Shown here one piece after another: positions 11,643-23,392 of a stretch of DNA of 64,000 bases. This DNA is from Sorghum bicolor (Eukaryota; Streptophyta; Magnoliopsida; Poales; Poaceae), in assembly GCF_000003195.3 (NCBI RefSeq), contig NC_012871.2, forward strand, positions 48,641,862 through 48,705,861, given 5' to 3'. The notes under the pieces were generated by a model. That model was given only the letters and a program-made list of their open reading frames with translations, did not search any database and was not told the DNA's origin. The position numbers and the translations under genes were made by a program. Position 1 is the stretch's first letter. Each line of letters opens with the position of its first letter.

Positions 11643-12502
11643 TGATAGGTCCAAATGGCTAGAGGGGGGGTGAATAGCCTATTTAAAATTCTACAAACTT
11701 TACTAAACAAGTGAGTTAGTAAAATAAGTGGCGAAGCTATTCTAGCACTAGCACAACTAAGCTATGCAAGTCACCTATGCAAGTCTAGCAAGAAGGCTAA
11801 ACACTAAAACACAACAACTAGAGAAGGCTACACAACAACTCTATACTAACAAGAACTAAGCTACACAAGCTAAACTAACAAGGTAGGCAAGTAAGTAAAG
11901 AGAGGAGAGTGATTGTTATACCGACGTTGTAGAGAAGAGATATATCCAATCAATCATGTACACAATCACAAGAGAAACCTCGGTAAGAAATGACACAAGA
12001 TTTTTTACCGAGGTTCACTTACTTCCTGGCAAGCTACTCCTCGTTGTGGCGATACACCCACTTGATGGATCACGAGCTAATTGGCAATCCAAAGCCAAAC
12101 CCTCAGCGGGTGCCGCACATCCACTCACAAGATGGGGATCCTCCAAGCCACGAGCAATCCACTAGAGTAGCCAATTGCGATCTCCCGCGGGGAAGGCTCA
12201 AGAACCCCTCACAAATCACTTGGTGAGGCTCGAAACAATCTCCAATCACGAGCTCAACACCACCGCTGCTCCAAGCCGTCTAGGGCGTCGGGAAACACCC
12301 AAGAGTAACAAGAAATCCGCAGCAAACTCAAGAATCAAGTGCCACTAAATGCAACTTTCAAAGCAATGCACTTGAATCTCACTCAATCTCACTAGGATGA
12401 GCAATCAAGCAAGGAGATCAGTGGAGGGAGTGTTCTCTAGCTCAATGTATGTCTCAAGTAATCAAAAAATGCAAGAGAGAACCTCCTAAAGCCGGCCACC
12501 TC

Positions 12503-12513
12503 CTATTTATAAG
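12503..12513 (-). promoter_or_regulatory. TATA box of the solo LTR
   Basis: Minus-strand CTTATAAATAG (plus CTATTTATAAG) occupies the same place relative to the CACCGGAC array as the TATA boxes in the larger copia-type LTRs at 26034 and 34913. It is therefore the likely core promoter. Confidence 0.6.
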
Positions 12514-12557
12514 CCCCTCAAAGAAACTAGCCGTTGGCTGTTTTCACTGGGCTGAAA

Positions 12558-12960
12558 TCGGGGGCACCGGACGCTACCAAGTGAGCACCGGACGCTAGAC
12601 CCCCTGCGTCTGGTGCATTGGGGTTGGCCACGTGTCCTTCTTGAATCTCACGCGTCAGATTCTAACGGCTACCTGCAACACACCGGACGCTATGCAAGTT
12701 CACACCGGACGCGTCCGGTGCACACCGGACTCATGCGCAGAGAGTTCCACAAACCGTAGCGTCACCGGACACTAAGCACCGGTAGCGTCCGGTGCTCACC
12801 GGACCCATGCGCAGAGAGGGTCGCAAAACGCCCGCACACCGGACGCTAACCACCGGACGCTCTCAGAGTGCATCCGGTGCTCAACCCTAGCAGGGTCAAG
12901 CACACCGGACTCTGAGGCCAGCGCCCGGTGCCTCCGCACTCAGCGTCCGGTGAGTGTTTC
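12558..12960. repeat. Array of CACCGGACGC / GCGTCCGGTG boxes
   Basis: About ten CACCGGAC and six GTCCGGTG-type boxes (counting one-base variants) lie within 400 bp, irregularly spaced and in both orientations. Some are joined head to head as a palindrome (CACCGGACGCGTCCGGTG near 12703). The array ends some 45 bp upstream, in minus-strand terms, of the TATA box. Confidence 0.85.
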
Positions 12961-13548
12961 TAAGAGAGAAAACACTCAACCGACTTCTCCGAATTTCCCA
13001 TCGGCGCAATAGAAAATATACACTTAATTTTTCAAAAGCGCCGAGGGAGAGAGGAACCCACACCCCTCTCAACCCTAGGAACTCCACCTCCTTTGTAAAT
13101 GTACTAACACCAACAAGTGTCCACCACCAAAGTGCGTGTGTGTTAGCTTTTCCACAAACATTTTTATCCAAAGGAGTTAAGTTAGCACTTTACTAGATCC
13201 TAATGCATATGCTCAAGATATGGACCTAGTAGCACTTGATTCGAGAGATGATCGTGATTTCCCCTCTTGATAGTCGGCTATCTATCCTAAACCCGGTCAA
13301 TCACTTGTCTACTCATCTTGGACCGGCAAAAGTGAACCCTATGTTTATACCTTTGCCTTGATAACTTTGCTCCTCGTCTATCACCATGATCTCCAATTCA
13401 TGCTTCATCCCTTTGTGATCATGTGGCCACCTCTCCATGCCACCATGCACCTTCATCATATGTGTTGCTATGCCTAATTCAAATCACTTAAACACAAGGC
13501 ATTAGCAACTTGGTGTCATTAATTACCAAAACCAAACTTGGGCTTTCA

Positions 13549-15260
13549 GCTCTAGGGTTTCAACAAGGCCAAGTTCAACCTGGGTTTCAGAATCAAGTGT
13601 TGATTAACCAGCCGATGAATTTCGGTCAACAGATTGGTGGTCAGATGGTTAACCCAATGTTCCATGCAGATCGTGCACCTCAGGACACGTGGAAGTATAT
13701 CAACAGGTGCCAGATCCGCAGCCGCCTCATCGGCAAGACGCCGATGCTTATTGGGCCGATAAGATAGCTGAAGTAATGAGAGACCAATTTGGGATAAAGC
13801 CCAAAGTCAACACTTACTCTTATCGTACACCGTATCCTCCTGCATATGATTTAATTCCACTTCCGAATCGGTACAACGTACCAGACTTCACTAAGTTTTC
13901 TAGACAGGATGATACATCAACTATGGAGCATGTCAACAGATTCATCATTCAATGTGGCCAAGCAGCTAACAGAGATGAGTTAAGGGTTCGATTGTTTTCG
14001 TCATCATTGTCTGGATCGGCATTCACTTGGTTTATATCGTTACCTCCCAACTTAGTGATTACTTGGGCCGATCTAGAGAAGCAGTTCCACAAGTACTTCT
14101 TCTCTGGAGTTCATGAGAAGAAAATTACCGATTTAGTCAGGTTAAAGCAACGCAATGATGAATCGGTTGAAAGCTTTGTGCAGAGATTGTGAGAAGTTAA
14201 GAACAAGTGCTATAGTCTGGTTCTAGACGATCGGCCGCTAGCCGATTTGGCTTTCCAGGGTTTGTTGCCACATATCAGAGACAAGTATGCTTCTCAAGAG
14301 TTTGAGAGCCTAAGTCACTTCGTATAGAGGATTTCTGACCAGGATTTCAAACCCTTTGAACCCAAGAGAGCTTGGAACAAAAAGGTATCATTTGTTGATG
14401 AGGCAGCAAGATCAGATTCGGACGAAGAGCCACTCATCGGCCTGGCAGAATGGGTGAAGAATAAGAAGCTGATGTCTTGCCCTTTTGGGCATAAGGAGCC
14501 AGAGAAGTTTGCATTTGATATTAGCAAGGCCGATAGGATATTTGACTTTCTACTTCAGGAAGGGCAAATCAAATTATCGCCCAATTATGTAATTCCGTCG
14601 GCTGAGGAGTTAAAGAAGATGAAATATTGCAAGTGGCATAATGCAACCTCTCATGGTACAAATGAGTGTAAAGTTTTCAGACAACAGCTGCAATCGGCTA
14701 TAGAATCTGGGAGAATCAAGTTTGACAATTCCAAAACTCAGAAGCCGATGAAGATTGATCACCATCCTTTCCCAACAAATATGCTGGATGCTAAGGGAAA
14801 AGCTAAGGTCTTGACATCAAAAACAGCTGAAAGAAGTGCATCGGTGGATCCTCAGCATCAGATCACTACTGCCGATGCGAAGGGAAAAGGTTTGATCCAG
14901 GAAGGAAATAGCTCAGGAAGGCCTCCCTGATCTGGCATTGTGATAACTCATATAAGGCATCGGGAGACTTGGCAGCAACGCGAAGATCGGTATCGGCGCC
15001 AGCAGGAGGACTATCGTCGGGAAGAAGAAAGACGCCGACAGGAGTGGAATCGGCACAAGGACCACTGGAACTACCCGTTCTTCATCCATTGCTGGGAACA
15101 GAACATCAAATTGCCCACTGTTAGGGATTGCCCTGAGTGCAATGGTTATGATCGGTATGACAGACCAAATCGGCAGTATCAGGATGATGATCGGCGATTT
15201 AATGGGCCGATTAGGGGGAGAGCGTCAGTTCATGATTGGCTGGGGGGCAGACTCAGTGTA
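13549..15260 (+). pseudogene. Tat gag, capsid part, with stops and a frameshift
   Basis: The frame continues as LGFQQGQVQPGFQNQ, shifts frame near 13690-13740, then contains a Retrotrans_gag-type capsid region (VPDFTKFSRQDD at about 13883, then GSAFTWFISLPP and WADLEKQFHKYF). In-frame TGA at 14190, TAG at about 14325 and TGA at 14928 interrupt it; the first two look like CGA and CAG codons hit by C-to-T changes. A CKWHNATSHGTNECKVF segment (about 14630) is the zinc-knuckle-like block typical of Tat Gag. An Arg/Glu/Gln-rich stretch follows (14940-15070). The Athila element interrupts it at 15260; the frame resumes at 24633. Confidence 0.78.
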
Positions 15261-16495
15261 TGTTGATATTTGGGAACGCAATAAGGAATTGATCCGCAAG
15301 CGCACGGATATCGGTGAGCACTTCACCCGGGAAATTATCCAGAGTATCGTATTTATTTTTTTACCACTAGGAGAAAGAGTGCATCTGACTAACCGGTCTA
15401 TTACTACTAACCTTTAGGCACAAAGAATGTCTTTCGATGTGAGTGATAAATAGAGAAGACTGCAACCGTAGTCTCCTTCTAACCTTGGTAAGGATGATCT
15501 ACTATTCTAATGGGGAGGCTAACGGAATCTAGACACCACAAAGGATGTTCAACCCGCACCTATAAACCCTATCCTTCCTGCTAACGAGATGTGATCTACA
15601 AAGGTAGCTCGGAATTATCACGTTCCTCACTACTACCACGGTCCAGCTAGTCAGGGAATATCTATGAGTACCCCAGCCTAAACACCACGTTTACGCCAGC
15701 AATGATTACTCTAAACTCTACGCGAAGAGATTAAAGTAAACTCATAAACCATAAGAACAATAAAACAAGAACTTACTAGAATTTAGAAGTCGAATTACTG
15801 AAGAATCCTAGGAGCAAGCTTCGGGTTAGGAGAACTTGATCCCGCAGGTACAAGCTTGGAGTAGACACCGACAGGCCGGGCTTCCTCCACTCTTCACCTC
15901 CAATCTATCTCTCTCAATCTAGTAGAAACTAGAAGATCTATTTCTACCTTACATTGGTTGCTAAGCCTAAAAAGAAATATTAATTAGAGAAGAGGTTTTC
16001 CTTCGAGGGCACCCCTCAGTCTCTATGATAATTTCTTCATGTCTTCTCCAGGGGCCAGGGGGGCCTTGCTTATATAGTCCTCCCCTTCTATGCGTTTTTG
16101 GGTCGATAGGCGAGGTGGTACTATGTTTTTCTTGATCCAATAGGTCGGTGGAATATTCCGAGCGAAGAGAGTCCTGATCTGGCTCCAGAGGGGGGCGGGC
16201 GCCCAGGCTACCAGGGCGGGCGCCCTGGGCCTGGCCCTGTTTCGCCTCCGCTTCGGTCTCGTGGCTTCTATAGTCTTCTAGATGATGTAAAATCGTGCGG
16301 TGCGTTGATATCTCTATGTAATCCCGACATGTGGGCCTTTCTTCCTTATTTCCTGATAACCCCCTGCAGAAACAGATAAACAACAAAACTCGTGGAATTC
16401 TGTCAGATCAAACCCTAATTCTTGGTGTTGGTTGCATATTGGTCCTTTCTCTTGTTTATTTGATAATTAAAATTGATACTTAAGAACCGTCAACA
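15261..16495 (-). repeat. 3' LTR of the Athila element
   Basis: This 1235-bp repeat is identical in length to 23393-24627 with about 20 substitutions. On the minus strand it has a TATA box (GGACTATATAAGC, about 16070-16076) and two GGGCGCCCGCCC boxes at 16193-16204 and 16214-16225, starting about 117 bp upstream of the TATA. The minus-strand frame over 15967-16386 is an open stretch of LTR without a recognisable domain. Confidence 0.95.
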
Positions 16496-16508
16496 AATAC
16501 CCCCATAC
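16496..16508 (-). other. Polypurine tract of the Athila element
   Basis: Minus-strand AAGTATGGGGGTATT abuts the start of the 3' LTR. The G-run is the usual primer for plus-strand DNA synthesis in LTR retrotransposons. Confidence 0.7.
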
Positions 16509-17805
16509 TTAGGATTTTACTCGTCCTCGAGAAAAGGATGGTTAAGAAAAATATCTGGGGTAAACATTTAAAAACATTCTCTTTATAATTGCAGGGTGTT
16601 AAAAATCCACTGTGTACCGTAGTTAGAGAAGTATATGGTTAAGAGTAAAGATCATTTCTTCTCAATCCTATCACTTGGAGTTTTTGTATATTTTTGAAAG
16701 AAAGTTAGCATACCTTTTTATCCTCATAGGTTCTCTCAGATCACTCATTATCTTTTACATATATCTCACTGAGGCTGTTTTATTTTTGCAAAAATTCTCA
16801 AGCATACTTACTTTGCATTTATTGCCTGATCAAAACGGGATCCGAGGAGGGGAATGTCATACTCTTAGATCAAAGACTTTGAAAATTAAACACTTTGTTA
16901 ACTCTTGCTGGCATATTGCTTATTAGAGGGACCATGGGCTATCATTTTTTTCTCTTTTCTCTCTTTTTTTAAGTGGATACCGAGGTACCCCTAATTCTAC
17001 TGCCGAACACTTGTCCATTTTTTTTCTGCGAGGTTATCGAGCACTTGCTCTTTTTTATTTCCTCGAAATATCTCTATTTTTGCATAGCCCATGCCTCTAA
17101 TGCAATAATACTTCGGAAGAGTGAATCCTACTGAACTAATGTCTTGATCTTGGGAGCATGATAAATCTCTCAACAAGGGTCTAACTCATTTTGAACAAAC
17201 TCAATACAGAGCAGATAGCTTTTATAATCATAATTAATATTTTCAGTTTTATCAGGCATATAAAACACTGAGGATGGTAGCTAGAATTTTGAATATTTTG
17301 AAATAAATTCTCCAAGTAACAATGATATCAAGAATAAGAAACTCATACTCTACCATCACATATTCCATATTGACTTAAGTAACACAGGGTTTTAAAATGA
17401 TTTTATAATAATTGCAAATTTTCAGGAAATATCACAGATTGAGATTAATCATGATTAGAAATATTTTAATCTTTTTTAATTTATCATGTCGGAAACAGTA
17501 ATCTGCATAATCCAGAATAAATGTATGTGTAAAGTAAAGTGTGCAGAGTGTGTACCTGAGTTGTGGAGTGGTGTAGTCGGAGTGTGTTTGGCATGTCGAG
17601 GGATCTCCCCCATACTTGTTTTCTGCTTTCTTGCACAAAAATAAAGTAGAGACACACAAGACATAATAATAATAATAATACTCTTTATTGATCTTGAGGC
17701 ATTTATTACAAAAGACTGATAGCAAACTGATAATAATAGTAAACCTAAACCGAATTTAAAGATAGATAACTAAAATGCATTGTCTCAAGGTCTAATCTAG
17801 ATAAC
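16509..17805 (-). other. 3' noncoding part of the Athila element
   Basis: This AT-rich sequence lies between the accessory ORF and the polypurine tract. It contains a short TAA microsatellite at about 17665-17681. Small open frames on both strands show no domain. I see no further gene here. Confidence 0.6.
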
Positions 17806-18435
17806 TTAGCGGCACTCTAATTCCTTGATCTTCTTGTTGGCACTGGCAAGATCCTGCCTAAGGCCTAGTATAATGGTGTTGTGGTTAGAGAGCTGCCTAG
17901 TGAGGGAATTAATCGAGGACTGGAGGTCTATGATAACTCTATCTAGCCTGCGAACTTCCTCATCAATATCCATTATAGTCTTGCGACGCTTGGGTGGTGT
18001 TTCAAAAGCGTTGAGAGCATGCTTCGGGGCTGCCTTTGGAGGGATGAAACGGACTTTGGATGCTCTAATCCCTTCAAAGTAAGGCCTTTCCTCCTCCGTA
18101 GTGTAGCGAATACTGCTGATCTCGCCGCTCCGGTTGGTCTTGACTCCAACGACCCTCTCATTGGGTCTAGGTGGAAGGATCCTTATGCCGGTTGGCACCT
18201 TGATAGTGGTCTTCATCTTGGATGATGGTCCTTTGAGGAGTAGGGGTTGTGGCGGTGCGCTGAGAACTGGTTGAGCATGGTAAGATTGGGCAGAGCTGCG
18301 TTGGCGTAATGGCATGGCTTCTAGCTGACGTTCTGTGTTGGCCGGGACGAGAGCACGGGCATCGGGGTCTTCCACAGACTCCATGTTGAGGTTGAAGGGG
18401 ACGACTTCCCAATCATCGTGGTACTTCTCGGCCAT
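17806..18435 (-). CDS. Athila accessory ORF, 209 residues, unknown function
   Basis: An uninterrupted frame lies downstream of gag-pol, in the position where many Athila elements carry an extra (sometimes env-like) ORF. I recognise no family. Visible are a hydrophilic N-terminal half with Pro-rich segments (APPQPLLLKGP, GIRILPPRPNERVVG) and a basic cluster TPPKRRKT at about residue 150 that could be a nuclear localisation signal. A C-terminal coiled coil spans about residues 158-207 (EEVRRLDRVIIDLQSSINSL and on). There is no signal peptide or membrane segment, so it does not look like an envelope. It has its own TATA box about 140 bp upstream of the ATG and a leader with hairpin repeats. The intact frame, in an element with about 1.6% LTR divergence, fits a functional product but does not prove one. 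Confidence 0.75.
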   Translation of the reverse strand: MAEKYHDDWEVVPFNLNMESVEDPDARALVPANTERQLEAMPLRQRSSAQSYHAQPVLSAPPQPLLLKGPSSKMKTTIKVPTGIRILPPRPNERVVGVKTNRSGEISSIRYTTEEERPYFEGIRASKVRFIPPKAAPKHALNAFETPPKRRKTIMDIDEEVRRLDRVIIDLQSSINSLTRQLSNHNTIILGLRQDLASANKKIKELECR

Positions 18436-18465
18436 TGGAACAGCAAGGAACTAATAAAACTTTAA

Positions 18466-18528
18466 TTGAAGTAGAGCTAATCAAGCTCTAATTGAAGGAG
18501 AGCTAATCAAGCTCTAGTTGAAGGAGAG
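18466..18528 (-). repeat. 26-bp repeats forming hairpins in the accessory ORF leader
   Basis: About 2.4 tandem copies of a 26-bp unit each contain the small inverted repeat AGAGCTAATCAAGCTCT (6-bp arms, 5-base loop). They lie between the inferred transcription start and the ATG of the accessory ORF, so they would be in its 5' untranslated region. Confidence 0.7.
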
Positions 18529-18572
18529 AAAGCTTGGTGGCTTGGTGTTTGAAAACTGAGGTCAGGGGTCTG

Positions 18573-18580
18573 TTTATATA
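18573..18580 (-). promoter_or_regulatory. Internal TATA box driving the accessory ORF
   Basis: Minus-strand CCCCTATATAAACAGACCCC contains a strong TATATAAA. The bases just after it (AGACCCCTGACCTCAG) resemble those after the TATA boxes in the Athila LTRs (AGGCCCCCCTGGCCCCTGG) and in the related LTR at 27599 (AGACCCCCTGGCCCCTGG). The internal promoter therefore looks like a copy of the LTR core promoter. The ATG at 18435 is about 140 bp downstream. Confidence 0.7.
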
Positions 18581-18723
18581 GGGGTCAAAAGGATGCCTCT
18601 ATGGGTTGTTCGGGTTGCTCCCGTCGACGTGCGTGCGAAACTTTCCATCTGAGGGATTATTCGGATTACCCTAAGTGCATTTTTCATAACAGAGAAAGTC
18701 GGGACCGAGGGGGAACAGGAGCT

Positions 18724-18756
18724 GGGCGCCCGCCCACTTGATCTGGGCGCCCGCCC
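18724..18756. promoter_or_regulatory. Paired GGGCGCCCGCCC boxes upstream of the internal promoter
   Basis: Two identical 12-bp boxes start at 18724 and 18745, exactly 21 bp apart. The same pair with the same spacing is found in both Athila LTRs and in the LTR fragment at 27448. Here it is inverted relative to the TATA box, which lies about 145 bp away. Confidence 0.75.
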
Positions 18757-18865
18757 TCTCTCTGGCCCCTCTGTGGGCCCACTTCTCCGAGCGCGTTTCT
18801 AGATGCGGAATTATTTAGAAAAATATATATATGACCCAAAACCATCAGACCAAAAGTGTCGGGCT

Positions 18866-21800
18866 CTAATTCTCCATGGGAAGGTAAAAATGGACTACGT
18901 CTATTTCTTCAAATTCCTCATTGGGCTCTAAAAATAATTTAAGACGTTGACCATTTACCTTGAATAACGTACCTTCGCTATTTTGAAGTGTGATAGCTCC
19001 GTGGGATGATGAATTGATTACCTTGAATGGTCCTTCCCATTTGCTCCGGAGTTTTCCATGCCCGAAAAGCTTCACCCTGGAATTAAAAAGTAATACCTTA
19101 TCTCCCGGTGTGAACTCCTTCTTCTTGATTCTCTTGTCATGCCACCTTTTGACTCTTTCTTTGTAGATCTTTGAATTGTGATATGCCTTCTCTCGCCATT
19201 CTTCCAATTCTGATAGTTGCATTCTTCTATAATCTCCATCAACATCTAGGTCCATATTCCATCTCTTTATGGCCCAGTGTGCTTTGAACTCTAGTTCAAC
19301 AGGTAGATGGCAAGTCTTCCCGTACACCAATTGGTATGGAGACATTCCAATTGGGGTCTTGTATGCTGTCCGGTATGCCCAGAGTGCATCGGGTAACTTG
19401 TCTTTCCATGCCGTTCCCATTTCATTTACTGTCTTCTGAAGAATATTCTTGATTTGTTTGTTGGAAGTCTCTGCTTGGCCACTTGTCTGAGGATGATAGG
19501 GGGTAGCGACGTTGTGACGGATTCCATGTCTTGATAGGTATTGCTTGAAGCGTTTGTCGATGAAGTGTGCTCCTCCATCACTTATCACTACTCTGGGGAC
19601 TCCAAATCTTGGAAATATAATTTCTTCAAACATCCTCTTTGAACTGACGTTGTCGGCATGCTTGCAAGGTAATGCCTCTACCCACTTGGAGACATAGTCA
19701 ACTGCCACCAAGATGTACTCACACTTCTTTGATGGAGGAAATGGACCCATGTAGTCTATTCCCCAGACATCAAAGAGCTCAATCTGAAGGTTGTTGGTGA
19801 GTGGCATTGCATCCATTGTATTTATGTTTCCGTGTCTTTGACATGGCCCACATCTTCTGATATATTGCTTCGTGTCTTCATACATTGTAGGCCAGTAGAA
19901 TCCACACTGCCAGATCTTTGAATGTGTACGGAATGCTCCATAGTGACCTCCATATGGTGATGAATGACATCTGTCTATGATCTTCCATCCTTCCTCAGTG
20001 GTCACACATCTCCTGAGTAGGCCATCAGAGCATACTCGGAAGAGGTATGGCTCATCCCATATATGTGAACGACTTTCTTGAAGAAGCTTCTTCTTGTTTG
20101 CTCCTGGTGGTACATACCCTGAAACCATAAAATTAACAATATCTGCATACCAGGGGTCAGACCTGTTAATCCCGTAGAGCATGTCGTCCCGGAGTGAATC
20201 ATTGATGGGGGTTTCCTGTGGACTCTTAAAATACATTCTAGACAAGTGATCAGCAACAGAATTTTCTACTCCCTTTTTATCTTTTATTTCTAAGTCAAAT
20301 TCTTGGAGTAATAAGATCCATCTAATCAGGCGAGGTTTAGCATCTTTTTTAGTGAGCAAATATTTTAGTGCAGCATGATCAGTGTAAACAATTATTTTAC
20401 CTCCAACTAAATAAGATCTAAATTTATCAATGGCAAAGACAACAGCCAGAAGCTCTTTTTCAGTGGTTGCATAATTAAGTTGAGCTCCTATCAAAGTTTT
20501 ACTGGCATAAGCAATTGCATGATGCTTATTATCTTTAGTTTGTCCCAATACTGCCCCCACAGCATAATCACTAGCATCACACATAATTTCAAAAGGCAAC
20601 GACCAATCAGGGGGTTGAATGATTGGTGCAGAGATGAGTGCTTTCTTTAATAAATTGAAAGATGTTAGACATGCATCATCAAATTCGAAAGGAGCATCCT
20701 TAGCTAGCAAAAGAGTAAGTGGTCTAGCAATAAATGAAAAATCTTTTATGAATCTACGATAAAAACCAGCATGGCCAAGAAAGCTTCGAATTCCTTTTAT
20801 ATTCACAGGTGGAGGTAGTTGTTCAATTACTTCAATTTTAGCTTTGTCTACCTCAATCCCTTTTTCAGACACTAAGTGTCCCAGCACTATTCCTTCCCTA
20901 ACCATAAAATGACATTTTTCCCAATTAAGGATTAAGTGCTTTTCTTCACATCTTTGCAAAACCTTGTCTAAGTTTTCAAGACAACTATCAAAAGTTTTTC
21001 CATAAACAGAGAAATCATCCATGAAAACTTCCATAATTTCTTCAATCATATCAGAAAATATAGACATCATGCATCTTTGAAAAGAAACTGGTGCATTACA
21101 TAACCCAAAAGACATTCTACGGTAAGCATAAGTTCCATACGGGCATGTAAAAGTGGTTTTGATTTGATCATCGGGATGGATCGGGATTTGATGATACCCT
21201 GTGTATCCATCTAAGAAACAGAAGAACGAATGGTTTGCTAACCGCTCTAGCATCTCATCTATAAAAGGTAAAGGAAAGTGATCCTTTCTCGTGGCTTTGT
21301 TTAATTTTCTGTAGTCTATGCACATCCGCCATCCTGTGATGGTGCGTTGCGGAATTAGTTCGTTCTTTTCATTCATAATAACTGTCATGCCTCCCTTTTT
21401 GGGCACAACTTGTACTGGGATCACCCACTCACTGTGCGGCACAGGATATATAATCCCTGCATGTAGCAACTTTATAACTTCCTTTTTAACTACCTCTCTC
21501 ATAGTGTTGTTAAGTCTACATTGGGGTTCTCGAGAGGGTGTAACAGAAGGATATGTTGGAATACGATGGGTACAAATCATAGGACTGATTCCTGTAAGAT
21601 CTTGAAGTGAGTAGCCGAAAACTGAGTGATGTTTCTCAAGAATGGTCATTAATCGCAGAGTTTGATCCTGAGTGAGTTTATCGCTAATGATCACAGGGAA
21701 CTCTGGATTATTGTTTAGGAAAGCATAGGTAAGACCGGGTGGTAAAGTTTTAAGCTCTATGGGGGGTCTAGGTGTTTCTGCAAACTCATCTAAGGGTTCA

Positions 21801-23260
21801 GGCTCAGAAGGTTCGTCTTCTTCTTCTGTGAAGAAAGGAGTTTCGTTTTCTAAGTCTGGTTCATCAAAAAGCTCTAGAGATGCAGCCTTTACTACCTCCA
21901 TAGGATCAGGCAAAAGATATGACTCGGCCTTATTGTTTAAGGAGTGTGAAATTATTATTGGGAATTTAAAGGTTTTTCCAAAAGAAATGTGTAGCTTTCC
22001 AGTATGACCTTCATAAAGGAGTCTTCTAAAAGGTTGTCCTATTAACAGGTCGAAGTCCCATGTATCAAAGATATAGAAGTTCAAATGAACCATGGAGCCT
22101 TCTACCGTAAGAGATAGGACATTAATAATTCCAAGACTGGGGACTAATCGTCCTGAAGATTCCTTTATGACCTTTGTTGTGGGGGTTAAGACAAGATTTT
22201 TAAATAGTTTAAGTGCAAAAGATTCAGACATGATGTTGATCCCCACAACAGGATTATAGAGAGCATTAAATCGATCAGAATTATAAGCACAACGTATAGT
22301 TATAGAGGGTGTGTCCAAATGGATCACATCAGAGGAAAGCTCTGATTCCTCCAACCATTCGCTACTCATTACTGAGATAAGCTCTCTCAATTGATATTCA
22401 CTTGGTAAATAAATGCTAAACTGGCCGTTTTGGGGTTTGTCAATAGAATGGTAGTTTGAAATATTTCCAAAATCGGCAAAAAGATCGGATTCTATATCCA
22501 GCATGAAGTCCGGTGGTGGAATTTCTTCCTCTTGTGGCTCAGAACTTGGGATAGCTAAAGTAGATGAAGAATTTGGCAGAGTGTCTACTTCGGCTTCGTA
22601 GGTTTCATCATGAAGGGTATTATCCATCTCAGCTTCTAGGATTCTATGTGGGATCACTCTAGCTTCATCAGCAGGGATGCGAAACAAAGAACCTCTAGAC
22701 ATTGTGTGTAGCATTTGTTTGTGATTTTTCTGAAGACCTCGAAAAAAGTGAAATAAAAGAACAAGGTCTTCAAGATTAAGGTTTGGACCAGATTCTAAAA
22801 GATCAGAAAAATGTTTCCAGGATTTTCCCAAAGTTTCATTATCTTTTTGTTTAAAAGATAGGACTTCGAGTCTAAGGTCGGCTATACGGTCAAGGGAATA
22901 GAAATCTAGACAAAAGTTGGCTCGTAAAACTCCCCATTCACCTTGTTGTTGACTTACCTTCTGACTGTACCATTGTCTAGCTTCTCCCCTTAAGGAAAAA
23001 GGAAAAAGCTTCCAACGTAAAGTTTTATCAGAAATGCCTTCAATGCGAAGACAATCACATGTTTGCTCAAAATCTCTAATATGAAGGTAAGGGTTTTCGT
23101 CTTCCTTTCCCGAAAAAGATAGGTTTTGAATCATGGCAATCAACCTAGAACTTAACTTATACTGGGATGTTTGGATTGGCTGTGATGATTCCCATGGTAA
23201 AAGGTCAGTTGCTAAAGGGATTGCAGACTCATGGATCGATTTAGAATTTTGGTTTTCCAT
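18866..23260 (-). CDS. Athila gag-pol polyprotein, intact
   Basis: The frame extends upstream to 23326, but I start at the ATG at 23260 (MENQNSKS) because the 22 residues before it are a Phe/Leu/Tyr-rich translation of leader DNA. Counted from 23326, domains are: Gag capsid about 75-200; protease-like region about 340-460; reverse transcriptase about 610-870 with FMDD at 768-771; RNase H about 905-1030 (CDASD, TEKELLA, YTDHAAL). The integrase follows, with zinc-binding H1121, H1128, C1159 and C1162 and catalytic D1191, D1250 and E1286 (DD35E), then a chromodomain-less C-terminus to 1486. No zinc knuckle is visible in Gag. The protease lacks the usual Asp-Ser/Thr/Leu-Gly motif and shows [12 protein letters not shown] instead. 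No stop or frameshift occurs, so this copy may have moved recently. Confidence 0.95.
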   Translation of the reverse strand: MENQNSKSIHESAIPLATDLLPWESSQPIQTSQYKLSSRLIAMIQNLSFSGKEDENPYLHIRDFEQTCDCLRIEGISDKTLRWKLFPFSLRGEARQWYSQKVSQQQGEWGVLRANFCLDFYSLDRIADLRLEVLSFKQKDNETLGKSWKHFSDLLESGPNLNLEDLVLLFHFFRGLQKNHKQMLHTMSRGSLFRIPADEARVIPHRILEAEMDNTLHDETYEAEVDTLPNSSSTLAIPSSEPQEEEIPPPDFMLDIESDLFADFGNISNYHSIDKPQNGQFSIYLPSEYQLRELISVMSSEWLEESELSSDVIHLDTPSITIRCAYNSDRFNALYNPVVGINIMSESFALKLFKNLVLTPTTKVIKESSGRLVPSLGIINVLSLTVEGSMVHLNFYIFDTWDFDLLIGQPFRRLLYEGHTGKLHISFGKTFKFPIIISHSLNNKAESYLLPDPMEVVKAASLELFDEPDLENETPFFTEEEDEPSEPEPLDEFAETPRPPIELKTLPPGLTYAFLNNNPEFPVIISDKLTQDQTLRLMTILEKHHSVFGYSLQDLTGISPMICTHRIPTYPSVTPSREPQCRLNNTMREVVKKEVIKLLHAGIIYPVPHSEWVIPVQVVPKKGGMTVIMNEKNELIPQRTITGWRMCIDYRKLNKATRKDHFPLPFIDEMLERLANHSFFCFLDGYTGYHQIPIHPDDQIKTTFTCPYGTYAYRRMSFGLCNAPVSFQRCMMSIFSDMIEEIMEVFMDDFSVYGKTFDSCLENLDKVLQRCEEKHLILNWEKCHFMVREGIVLGHLVSEKGIEVDKAKIEVIEQLPPPVNIKGIRSFLGHAGFYRRFIKDFSFIARPLTLLLAKDAPFEFDDACLTSFNLLKKALISAPIIQPPDWSLPFEIMCDASDYAVGAVLGQTKDNKHHAIAYASKTLIGAQLNYATTEKELLAVVFAIDKFRSYLVGGKIIVYTDHAALKYLLTKKDAKPRLIRWILLLQEFDLEIKDKKGVENSVADHLSRMYFKSPQETPINDSLRDDMLYGINRSDPWYADIVNFMVSGYVPPGANKKKLLQESRSHIWDEPYLFRVCSDGLLRRCVTTEEGWKIIDRCHSSPYGGHYGAFRTHSKIWQCGFYWPTMYEDTKQYIRRCGPCQRHGNINTMDAMPLTNNLQIELFDVWGIDYMGPFPPSKKCEYILVAVDYVSKWVEALPCKHADNVSSKRMFEEIIFPRFGVPRVVISDGGAHFIDKRFKQYLSRHGIRHNVATPYHPQTSGQAETSNKQIKNILQKTVNEMGTAWKDKLPDALWAYRTAYKTPIGMSPYQLVYGKTCHLPVELEFKAHWAIKRWNMDLDVDGDYRRMQLSELEEWREKAYHNSKIYKERVKRWHDKRIKKKEFTPGDKVLLFNSRVKLFGHGKLRSKWEGPFKVINSSSHGAITLQNSEGTLFKVNGQRLKLFLEPNEEFEEIDVVHFYLPMEN

Positions 23261-23367
23261 AAGGTAAGAATAAAGAAAATAAATAAAGGATATAAAAGAT
23301 AAGAAAAGATAAAAGTATAGATACAAGCTAATAGTAAGACTCAGGTTATCTCAGCAACCGTCTTTCT

Positions 23368-23384
23368 CCCCGGCAACGGCGCCA
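23368..23384 (-). other. Primer-binding site, tRNA-Asp type
   Basis: Minus-strand TGGCGCCGTTGCCGGGG lies eight bases downstream of the 5' LTR. It matches the tRNA-Asp-complementary primer site known from Athila elements. Confidence 0.85.
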
Positions 23385-23392
23385 GAAATGCT

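Larger units (their letters stand above)
11643..13548 (-). mobile_element. Solo LTR of a copia-type family (1906 bp)
   Basis: On the minus strand the repeat begins TGAAAGCCCAAG and ends GGACCTATCA. Flanks GCTCC (11638-11642) and GCTCT (13549-13553) are a 5-bp duplication with one mismatch. No internal region is present, so the pair of LTRs has probably recombined to one. Its layout matches the LTRs of the gag-only element at 24936-36207: the TGAAAG start beside an AATTACCAAAACCAAAC block, the TATA box, the CACCGGAC array and the CTAGAGGGGGG block near the other end. It is therefore a related, diverged family, and copia assignment rests on that relation. It interrupts the gag frame of the Tat element. 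Confidence 0.85.

Noticed and set aside
23261..23326. Hydrophobic N-terminus of the Athila frame as a signal peptide
   Set aside because: The Phe/Leu/Tyr-rich stretch comes from an AT-rich leader read in frame. A second ATG with a normal Gag start follows, and a secreted Gag-Pol makes no sense.
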